Origin: Bacteroidetes bacterium UBA4009
GTDB taxonomy: Bacteria > Bacteroidota > Bacteroidia > NS11-12g > UBA9320
DNA: 15,840 bases
Assembly (NCBI GenBank): GCA_002384205.1
Contig: DGBH01000095.1
Coordinates: 17,620 to 33,459, forward strand
Reading direction: 5' to 3'
Part shown: one piece after another, positions 7,285 through 13,447 of the stretch
Layout: each line of letters starts with the position of its first letter
Position numbering within the stretch: position 1 is the stretch's first letter
Program-made: the position numbers and the translations under genes
The notes under the pieces: generated by a model
Seen by the model: the letters and a program-made list of their open reading frames with translations, nothing else
Told to the model about the DNA's origin: nothing
Database searches by the model: none

Positions 7285-9021
7285 GTGCACAAAGTTATTT
7301 CATTTTGGAGCTTTATGTTGGTTTGCTTGTTTGCTCAAGCACAAACATACACCCTGCATGTATTGGAAGGTGAAAAATCGACCTATAGTACTGCTAGCGA
7401 TAGTTTTTCTGCTATTAACATACTTCAAGAGCGCGTTATCGCTTTTCGAAATGCCGGGTATTTAGCTGCAAGCGCAGATTCTTTATGGGCTCAAAATGAC
7501 ACGCTTCATGCCCTTATCCATAAAGGTTTAGAGTATGAATTCATACACATACGATCGCACAATATTACCTCCGGTTACCTGCCTCTAAGCCAAACCACAC
7601 TTGCACGTTCTGCATTTTTAAAACTTCAAAATGAGATTTTAAATACCTATGAGCAAGGTGGATATCCTTTTGCTATCTTATATGTGCTTGAACCAAATAT
7701 TGCTGACGACACGCTGAATTGTACGTTGCTTTTTGATCCTTACCTAAAATTCACCTATGATACCTTAGCCTATACAACCGATTGCTCTATTAGCAAGGCT
7801 TACCTCAGCAAATACCTGGATATGGAAGAAGGATCCGTTTATAATGAACTTGAGGTGCGAGAAATAGATAAAAAACTTCGAAACTTACCCTTAATAAAGC
7901 TCAACTCACCTTCACGAATTGTGTTTTATGAAGGTTTAGCTCGACTTATTCTTAATATAAGTGATGTGGTAACTGATCGTGTAGATGGCATTGTAGGTTT
8001 AGCACCTAACAGTAAGAACAGCGCTGAAAATAAATTGCTTATTACAGGAGAGGTTAATGTTGAATTAAATAATCTGTTTAAAAGCGGGAAACAGATTGCT
8101 TTACATTGGAGAAACTACTTACAAAACTCACAAAAACTAGATGTAAATTTCACCTACCCTTATTTATTTAACACTAAACTGGGTATTAACGGAGAATTTA
8201 GCTTGAATAAATTTGATACCCTATTCGTTAATTTAAAGAGTAAACTATCATTCAGATATCAGCAAAAAGGTAACAACTATCTCCAATTTTATTATCAGAA
8301 CATAAGTAGCAACTTACTTTCTGTTGACACTAATTTGGTTCGCTCTGTTAAGAGGATTCCAACTAACAATCCATTCAAAATAGACAATTATGGTATCGCC
8401 GTATTTCAACAAGATTTTGATTATTTGCCAAATCCGCGTAAAGGTTACTCCATCTCGGCGGACATTGCCGTTGGACAAAAAACGTTGCTTCGTAATACTC
8501 AAATTAATCAAGTAAAATATATCAATACCGAAAATGGTCAGTTAATATCTATCTATGACACGATAAATACCAGTAGTCTCCGCTTAGACTTCAAAATTCA
8601 TTCTACCCTTTATATACCTATCAAGAAGCGAAGCACCTTTCGCCAGCAAATACAATTTGACGCGCTTTTTGCCAAAGAACTACTGTTTAATGAGTTGTAC
8701 AATATTGGGGGATTTAGCACCTTACGGGGTTTTGACGAAAATGAGATTTTTGCAAGTAAACTTTTATCCTATACCGCAGAATATAGATACCTAATTGGGG
8801 AAAATAGTAATGTGGGCTTATTTGTGAATGCTGCGGCCATAGAAAACATTTTAGAAAGTAGCGTCCTGGTAAAAGACATCCCGTTCGGTTTTGGTGTGTT
8901 GGCAAACATTCAAGTAGGTAAGGGCATTTTAAACCTCGCATACGCATTAGGAAGTCAACAAGGTAATACCGTCAAGCTCAATTCAGCAAAGTTTCACTTT
9001 GGAGTAGTGAATTATTTTTAA
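7285..9021 (+). CDS. BamA/TamA-like Omp85-family outer membrane protein
   Basis: A 578-residue two-part protein. A signal peptide covers about residues 1-20 (FWSFMLVCLFAQAQ, cleaved before TYT). Two or so POTRA-like modules follow: about 75-155, then 165-215 with the pattern YLSKYLDMEEGSVYNELEVREIDKKL cut by LRNLPLIKL. A C-terminal barrel starts at about residue 240. It carries the Omp85 lid motif in GGFSTLRGFDENEIF (about 480-494) and ends in ...VVNYF, with the terminal Phe typical of BAM-inserted barrels. It is shorter than BamA, with fewer POTRA domains, and so is more like TamA or the ShlB/FhaC secretion subfamilies. The GTG start at 7285 is chosen because it gives an intact signal peptide and follows a TACCTTTG element. 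It lies 35 bases before the DUF4271-hemD pair. Its client is unknown. Confidence 0.85.
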   Translation: MHKVISFWSFMLVCLFAQAQTYTLHVLEGEKSTYSTASDSFSAINILQERVIAFRNAGYLAASADSLWAQNDTLHALIHKGLEYEFIHIRSHNITSGYLPLSQTTLARSAFLKLQNEILNTYEQGGYPFAILYVLEPNIADDTLNCTLLFDPYLKFTYDTLAYTTDCSISKAYLSKYLDMEEGSVYNELEVREIDKKLRNLPLIKLNSPSRIVFYEGLARLILNISDVVTDRVDGIVGLAPNSKNSAENKLLITGEVNVELNNLFKSGKQIALHWRNYLQNSQKLDVNFTYPYLFNTKLGINGEFSLNKFDTLFVNLKSKLSFRYQQKGNNYLQFYYQNISSNLLSVDTNLVRSVKRIPTNNPFKIDNYGIAVFQQDFDYLPNPRKGYSISADIAVGQKTLLRNTQINQVKYINTENGQLISIYDTINTSSLRLDFKIHSTLYIPIKKRSTFRQQIQFDALFAKELLFNELYNIGGFSTLRGFDENEIFASKLLSYTAEYRYLIGENSNVGLFVNAAAIENILESSVLVKDIPFGFGVLANIQVGKGILNLAYALGSQQGNTVKLNSAKFHFGVVNYF

Positions 9022-9056
9022 CCAAAATAACCGACCTTTGCTCGGAGTTGTAAATT

Positions 9057-9716
9057 ATGCTGTTCACCGAGCTTATTCTGCGAAATCAATCTCCACTTTT
9101 TATTAAAGTAGTGCTGCTTTGCATTTTGGTGATTTTAGTGATTTTTTACACGGTCAATAGAAGCTGGTTTATATCCTTAAAATCGTTAGCACTCCTTCCA
9201 TTTCTGCGATTTGGTTGGCAAAGCGAGAAATACTCTGCTGACCTTATATTCCGCATAAGTTCATTTTTGATCAGCGTTTTGATTATTTCCAGCGCAATCT
9301 ATTCGTATAATCTTACATCTACCGACACTCTATCTTCAACCTATATTGAGATTACACTTATTATCACTTTATTATTCGTTGTAAAATTTATTGCAAATTC
9401 ACTGTACTTCAGTTTGCACAACTCCATTAGCACGGGCAGTCAACTCGTAGACTTCCAATATAGCTTAAATCAATGGTTTACACTTCTAGTGATTTTCATT
9501 TTATTAATAGACGTTTTTTATGAAAATCTTTCAAGCAACTATTTAAATGTTTTACTTATCGTTAGCCTGATTTATTTTCTGGCCAGGCTTTTTGGCACTA
9601 TCTTGCTACTTCAGAACAACTTTAGGTACTCAATATTTACTCTTTTTGTTTACCTTTGCACATTTGAAATAGTTCCTGCGTTAGTAATTGTCAAAGTATT
9701 ATTTGTAAATAATTAA
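9057..9716 (+). CDS. DUF4271 multi-pass membrane protein
   Basis: A 219-residue integral membrane protein matching the Bacteroidota family DUF4271. Hydrophobic segments lie at about residues 14-33, 62-86, 95-121, 140-155, 158-186 and 192-218, so about six helices in the inner membrane. The pattern of Arg/Trp-containing loops (RFGWQSEKYSADLIFR near 51-66; FLARLFGTI near 172-180) and the position directly before hemD, with an 8-base gap, are typical of the family. The function is unknown. The recurrent pairing with uroporphyrinogen-III synthase suggests a link to tetrapyrrole metabolism or transport, but this is inference from context. An imperfect -7 match (GACCTTTG, 9033-9040) precedes the ATG by 16 bases. 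Confidence 0.82.
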   Translation: MLFTELILRNQSPLFIKVVLLCILVILVIFYTVNRSWFISLKSLALLPFLRFGWQSEKYSADLIFRISSFLISVLIISSAIYSYNLTSTDTLSSTYIEITLIITLLFVVKFIANSLYFSLHNSISTGSQLVDFQYSLNQWFTLLVIFILLIDVFYENLSSNYLNVLLIVSLIYFLARLFGTILLLQNNFRYSIFTLFVYLCTFEIVPALVIVKVLFVNN

Positions 9717-9724
9717 GGTGATTC

Positions 9725-10474
9725 ATGATCATAAAGAGTATTCTAATATCGCAACCCCATCCTGGCAGTAAAAAAACTGTGTATGATGTTCTCACCGAAA
9801 AACACGGTGTGCGAATTGATTTTCATTCGTTTATAGAGGTAAAAGGTGTTCCCGCAAGAGAGCTAAGAAAGCAGAAACTTAGAATCTTAGATCATGATGC
9901 CGTTATATTTAATTCAAGAAACGCCATCGATCATTTCTTTAGAATCGTGGATGAAATGAAAGTGGAAATTCCTCCCACGATGAAATATTTCTGTACTAAC
10001 GAAGGAGTTTCTCTATACATCCAAAAGTATACTCAGTTACGTAAACGTAAAGTGTTTGTAGGTAAAGGCACGGATGCCTCTTTCCTAGAATTGCTTAAGA
10101 AGCATAAAGCCTTAGATTACTTGTTTCCTTGTTCTAATATAAGACAAGAAACAATACCCAATTTTGCAAGCGAAATGGGTATCAAGTTCACTCAGGCAAT
10201 CATGTACAACACGGTAAATTCCGATTTATCCGGTTTAGCTAGTGTATACTATGATATACTCGTTTTTTTTAGCCCACAAGGTATCGAATCTCTCTTTGCC
10301 AATTTTCCTGATTTTAAACAAGAAAACAGAGCGATAGCGGGTTGGGGGAAATCTACAAATGAAGCATTAGAAAAAGCAGGCTTGAAAAACACAATAGCTG
10401 CACCATCTCCTGAGCACCCTAGCATGGTGGCTGCTTTAGAAGCTTTTATTATCTCTGAAAATAGACTGCGCTAA
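9725..10474 (+). CDS. hemD: Uroporphyrinogen-III synthase
   Basis: HemD (EC 4.2.1.75) cyclises hydroxymethylbilane to uroporphyrinogen III with inversion of ring D, the branch point to heme, siroheme and cobalamin. The 249-residue length suits the family. HemD sequences are weakly conserved. Recognisable here are the N-terminal segment ISQPHPG, the DAVIFNSRNAIDHFF block at about 58-72 (the D-x-(I/V)-(I/V)-F-(T/N)-S-x-N/A pattern), DILVFFSPQGIESLF at about 178-192 (second S-P/S-x-x-(V/I)-x-x-(L/F) block) and the C-terminal APSPEHPSMVAAL. The ATG is 8 bases after the DUF4271 stop, so the two form an operon. The last 39 bases overlap the end of the convergent methyltransferase gene. No other heme biosynthesis genes are adjacent except hemW about 2.5 kb away. 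Confidence 0.9.
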   Translation: MIIKSILISQPHPGSKKTVYDVLTEKHGVRIDFHSFIEVKGVPARELRKQKLRILDHDAVIFNSRNAIDHFFRIVDEMKVEIPPTMKYFCTNEGVSLYIQKYTQLRKRKVFVGKGTDASFLELLKKHKALDYLFPCSNIRQETIPNFASEMGIKFTQAIMYNTVNSDLSGLASVYYDILVFFSPQGIESLFANFPDFKQENRAIAGWGKSTNEALEKAGLKNTIAAPSPEHPSMVAALEAFIISENRLR

Positions 10475-11632
10475 GATTGCATGGTTTTTGTTCCCTTTTA
10501 ATAGGAACAAAAAACACGTTCCACCATCCTTTGTTCCCAGTTTTTTGTGCCATAAACCTGGGGCGTCTGCAATCCCTTTTAGTACAATATTAAGTTGCGT
10601 TATTCCCAAATCATGACACACTAATTTGAGCTCTTTCGAATTAAGCCCTGTTTGACGTATAATCTCAAAACTTCTAAAACCATATACGGTTGACGATTTA
10701 GAAAAATACAAGTCAAATGTTTCATGTTTTGATGTAACCGTATCTTTAAGAAAAAAATGAGCAGCTCCGGCCTTAGAAACTAAGGCAATCGGAACTAATA
10801 AGTATGGACCACTGATTTCTTCTGAAAATTTAAATACAACAGGTATTTCAAGATTTATTTCTTGCGAAAAATCGCTATAAACATCTTTCAAAATAACTAT
10901 TTTTTGATGACTACTACTGGCCATATCTAGAATTACGCCTACCTCTTTAATTTCACCTCGTTCTGCTATCAGATGCACCGCATTCACGTTTTTAAACTGT
11001 CTCCATATCTCGACCAAATCAAAAAGGGGTGAGAGCTTTATGTATACCCAGGTTGCGCAACGTTTTAAATCCGTTAAAAGATCTAGTACATTAGGTACTA
11101 GTAGTGGTAAAGCAACAGCCCGAGTATTTCCTGGTCGTCTGTCAGGATCTATATATATCCAATCGTATTTTTGATCTAAATAATCAGCCCCGTCACCGCA
11201 TAATCTAATAAGATTTGGTATGCCCAGTTTAGTCACATTATAGGCTGCAAGTTGATGCAATTCCATGTTTTTTTCCACCGCTTTAACAGATTGAAATGCG
11301 GAAGAAAGAAAGATACTATCTACACCAATACCACCCGTAATATCCAACAAGGTCTCCCCCCCCATAAAAGTGCATTTATATTCCGCCACCGCTTGCGAAG
11401 TACATTGCTCATAAGAGCGTTGATCAATAGCTAAAAGCTTGTCCCAAAAAAGCGGTATCTTTTTTTGGGCCTTCACATAAATAGCCATTAATTGTAAGCA
11501 AATAATAAAATTAAAACTCGTTTTACCTGCATATTTAAACGTAATAGATGGCAAATCAGCACTTATGTTCTCACTGATAAATGAAATTGCTTCTTCGCTT
11601 TCTAATACATCTATAATATTGTTACTTTGCAC
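10436..11632 (-). CDS. THUMP-like class I SAM-dependent methyltransferase
   Basis: A 398-residue protein of the Bacteroidota THUMP-like methyltransferase family. An N-terminal helical region (1-90) precedes a Rossmann SAM domain. Motif I is LLDITGGIGVDSIF (D97, G100, G101, G103, D105), the acidic strand-2 residue is E120, and motif IV-like IDPDRR is at 161-166. The C-terminal third matches the THUMP-like domain, ending KLGTKDGGTCFLFLLKG...HAILAQ. The D-P-D-R-R motif and THUMP-like module suggest an RNA (probably tRNA or rRNA) substrate, but the target is not established. The start codon is GTG at 11632; it gives a plausible N-terminus and no better codon precedes it. The 3' end overlaps hemD tail to tail and contains a long hairpin (10485-10513). 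Confidence 0.87.
   Translation of the reverse strand: MQSNNIIDVLESEEAISFISENISADLPSITFKYAGKTSFNFIICLQLMAIYVKAQKKIPLFWDKLLAIDQRSYEQCTSQAVAEYKCTFMGGETLLDITGGIGVDSIFLSSAFQSVKAVEKNMELHQLAAYNVTKLGIPNLIRLCGDGADYLDQKYDWIYIDPDRRPGNTRAVALPLLVPNVLDLLTDLKRCATWVYIKLSPLFDLVEIWRQFKNVNAVHLIAERGEIKEVGVILDMASSSHQKIVILKDVYSDFSQEINLEIPVVFKFSEEISGPYLLVPIALVSKAGAAHFFLKDTVTSKHETFDLYFSKSSTVYGFRSFEIIRQTGLNSKELKLVCHDLGITQLNIVLKGIADAPGLWHKKLGTKDGGTCFLFLLKGNKNHAILAQSIFRDNKSF
10485..10513. terminator. Inverted repeat at the hemD/methyltransferase convergence
   Basis: TTTTTGTTCC and GGAACAAAAA form a perfect 10-bp stem around a 9-base loop, 10 bases beyond the hemD stop and inside the methyltransferase 3' coding region. 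It is nearly symmetrical, so both strands can form it. Each transcript would have U-rich sequence before the stem and A-rich sequence after it, which is not the classical order. It may instead end transcription in some other way or act as an RNA 3' end stabiliser. Confidence 0.45.
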
Positions 11633-11687
11633 TATAGTTGGTGATTTTATCGTTACTTACTTGTCGCCACAATATTAATTTAGAAAA

Positions 11688-11822
11688 ATGAACGTAAAAA
11701 AAATCTTATCCATAGTTGCTATCGCTCTTTTTATATCTGCGGTATTCACCTCCTGCAGATCACGTGATGCCTGCCCAGGAGTAAGCAAGGTAACTCCTGT
11801 ATCTCAAGCAGTAATTGGATAA
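11688..11822 (+). CDS. Small cysteine-containing lipoprotein (44 aa)
   Basis: A 44-codon frame with every feature of a short lipoprotein. The start MNVKK is basic. A hydrophobic core follows (ILSIVAIALFISAVF). The lipobox-like FTSC has its acceptor Cys at residue 23. The mature part is only 22 residues, beginning CRSRDACPGVSK, with a second Cys at residue 28. The stop lies 5 bases before the YtxJ-like gene, so the two are almost certainly co-transcribed. The ATG is the only sensible start. Phe at lipobox position -3 is slightly unusual but is tolerated in Bacteroidota. The protein is too short for family assignment. It would be a lipid-anchored micropeptide facing the periplasm or cell surface. 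Function unknown; pairing with a thiol-redox protein is the only clue. Confidence 0.72.
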   Translation: MNVKKILSIVAIALFISAVFTSCRSRDACPGVSKVTPVSQAVIG

Positions 11823-11827
11823 TCTAC

Positions 11828-12148
11828 ATGTGGTCTTACACAAATGATATTGATGTTTCCAACATCGATTCAGAGGCTAAACCTGTACTTATCATTAAAC
11901 ATAGCAATAGGTGCTCTATAAGCTCAGTTGCATTAAATCGCTTGCTTGAAAGTCAAGCCGAACTTGATCAACGTGCCCGTGTTATTTTGATAGATGTGAT
12001 TGCAAACAGGAGTAACTCATTACTATTGGCTAGCCAGTTGGGTGTGGATCACGAATCCCCACAAGTTATAATTGTAAAAAATAATGAAGTGGTATATGTG
12101 GCATCCCACATGGCTATTAAGCCAAATACTATTCTCCCTTATTTGTAA
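11828..12148 (+). CDS. YtxJ/BrxC-type monothiol bacilliredoxin-like protein
   Basis: A 106-residue cytoplasmic thioredoxin-fold protein of the YtxJ family ('bacillithiol system redox-active protein'), proposed to remove bacillithiol from S-bacillithiolated proteins. Residues 20-31 (VLIIKHSNRCSI) correspond to the family motif K-H-S-x-x-C-P-I-S, with a single active-site Cys at 29. Here the residue after Cys is Ser rather than the usual Pro. The cis-Pro of the fold is in HESPQVIIV (Pro78). There is no second Cys, so it is a monothiol enzyme. If correct, the organism probably makes bacillithiol, as many Bacteroidota do; no bsh biosynthesis gene is in the window. It follows the small lipoprotein gene by 5 bases, and its last 10 bases overlap the convergent OsmC gene. 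Confidence 0.82.
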   Translation: MWSYTNDIDVSNIDSEAKPVLIIKHSNRCSISSVALNRLLESQAELDQRARVILIDVIANRSNSLLLASQLGVDHESPQVIIVKNNEVVYVASHMAIKPNTILPYL

Positions 12149-12540
12149 ATAAACGCGATTTCTTGTTTAATGTCCGGATGTAAGCTTTGAGCTACTGGGC
12201 ATGTCTTAGCGGTGTTTTCCATTATTTTTTGCTCTTTCTCACTCCACCTGTCCCCAACCTCTATTTCTATTTCTATGGTTGAAATTCTTCTTGGATCACT
12301 GGCCATCAACTTAGTTACGGTTGCATTCACTTGTGTGAAATGAATGTTTGATTGCTCAGCTTTGATCCCCATTACTGTTATCATGCAAGACGCCAATGCG
12401 GTTGCTACTATATCCGTAGGGGAAAACAACTCTCCTTTACCCTTATTATCAATAGGAGCATCTGTGTGTATAGTAGATTTAGATGCTATATGAGTGCACT
12501 CCGTTCTAAGGTTGGTCTGATATGTAACAGTTGATGTCAT
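12139..12540 (-). CDS. OsmC/Ohr family protein
   Basis: A small OsmC-superfamily protein of 133 residues, thiol-dependent hydroperoxide reductases acting in the cytoplasm. The two redox cysteines are in the expected contexts: C52 in the helix LASCMITVMGIKAEQ and C114 in ENTAKTCPVAQSLH. The segment GELFSPTDIVATALASC is the hallmark of the YhfA-like/OsmC group. A TTG at 12549 could add three residues (M-T-K). I prefer the ATG at 12540 because the upstream TTG falls inside an imperfect -7 promoter element (AAACTTTG at 12554-12547). Its tail overlaps the YtxJ-like gene by 10 bases. Whether it reduces organic peroxides or binds another thiol-reactive substrate cannot be told from sequence. The neighbouring bacilliredoxin-like protein suggests a thiol stress locus. 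Confidence 0.9.
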   Translation of the reverse strand: MTSTVTYQTNLRTECTHIASKSTIHTDAPIDNKGKGELFSPTDIVATALASCMITVMGIKAEQSNIHFTQVNATVTKLMASDPRRISTIEIEIEVGDRWSEKEQKIMENTAKTCPVAQSLHPDIKQEIAFIYK

Positions 12541-12667
12541 TTTTGTCAAAGTTTAGGACAATAATAAATTAAAATATTACTTTTACTCTATCTTAAATAA
12601 ACATCTACATATCAGATTCCGACATAAATCCGCACTCCCTAAGTTAGCTGGTTATTTATTCTTTTTG

Positions 12668-13342
12668 ATGGCGACTATTCCCTCGTTTGGGCAATCTAGT
12701 TATACTAAGAATTTAAATGGTGGACTTACAGCAGCAAGTAACGGTTTTGGCGTAATTATTTCGACATCCTTATCTTCAGCAAATTCCACATACCAAAAGG
12801 GCTTAAGTCTAGACTTTCAAACCTTACATGCGGTTAATGAAACAAAAGTTCAAAACCCGTATACCACAAATCCGAAACCTTTTGTGCTCGGCAAAGTTAA
12901 TACGGCGGGTACCCTTAGAATCGGATATTCTGTATCTAAAAGATTTAGCAACTATTTACCCAATAAACAAAACTTGCTCCTAGGTATATGCTTTGGCCCT
13001 AGTATTGGGATTCTTAAACCCTACTATATTGGATACTTAGATCCAACGGCAGAAGACAGGCAGGCGCTTATTGTTGTTCAAAATGATGAAACACTTCAAA
13101 ACCAAGAAGACATTTATGGACCGGCTAACTGGACTAAAGGTCTTAGTGAGTTGAATTATAAGCTTGGATTACACTTTGACGTGCACCTTAGCACCGATAA
13201 AAATGACGTCTACCTGCTTCAAAAATGGACAACAGGAGCGCGATTAGATTTATTTCCTCACGGCTTAAATATGCTTTATAAGACAGAAAATCAATCATTT
13301 TATTCAATTTATCTATCTTATAAATTAGGATCTAATCCATAG
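12668..13342 (+). CDS. Outer membrane beta-barrel protein; true start uncertain
   Basis: About 224 residues from the ATG at 12668. Alternating aromatic/polar strands separated by short turns indicate an outer-membrane barrel. Blocks such as NGFGVIIS, FVLGKVN, LRIGYSVSKRF, GPSIGILKPYYIGYLDP and a final YSIYLSYKLG resemble a Bacteroidota barrel family of unknown function with GKLN and GPS(L/I)G(L/I)LKPYY signatures. From 12668 the signal peptide would be only MATIPSFGQ, cut off in its hydrophobic core. The same frame upstream (12623-12667) encodes HKSALPKLAGYLFFL, a normal n-region and core, but the extended frame back to at least 12557 contains no ATG or GTG, and its only TTG is at 12665. So the gene either uses a rare start codon, has suffered a start-codon mutation or small indel, or is misassembled. 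TTG at 12665 is the next alternative. Confidence 0.68.
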   Translation: MATIPSFGQSSYTKNLNGGLTAASNGFGVIISTSLSSANSTYQKGLSLDFQTLHAVNETKVQNPYTTNPKPFVLGKVNTAGTLRIGYSVSKRFSNYLPNKQNLLLGICFGPSIGILKPYYIGYLDPTAEDRQALIVVQNDETLQNQEDIYGPANWTKGLSELNYKLGLHFDVHLSTDKNDVYLLQKWTTGARLDLFPHGLNMLYKTENQSFYSIYLSYKLGSNP

Positions 13343-13390
13343 AAAAACAATACGTTAGTAAATCAAAATAAGCCCTTACTGAACTATTAC

Positions 13391-13420
13391 TTGATAGTAT
13401 TAAATCAAAAACTAAATTTG
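13391..13420 (+). promoter_or_regulatory. Bacteroidota-type promoter of the BNR protein gene
   Basis: TTG (13391-13393) is followed after exactly 19 bases by TAAATTTG (13413-13420), a perfect TAnnTTTG match. The start codon is 28 bases further on, giving a leader of about 20 bases. Confidence 0.72.
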
Positions 13421-13447
13421 TGTGTTTAAATGGATACAAAATAGCAA

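Noticed and set aside
8314..8947. Two minus-strand frames within the Omp85 gene
   Set aside because: Antisense to a coherent signal peptide-POTRA-barrel protein; no motifs or start signals.
11252..11434. 60-codon plus-strand frame within the methyltransferase gene
   Set aside because: Antisense to the SAM-binding motif region, no independent evidence.
12352..12534. 60-codon plus-strand frame within the OsmC gene
   Set aside because: Antisense to the conserved OsmC redox segment.
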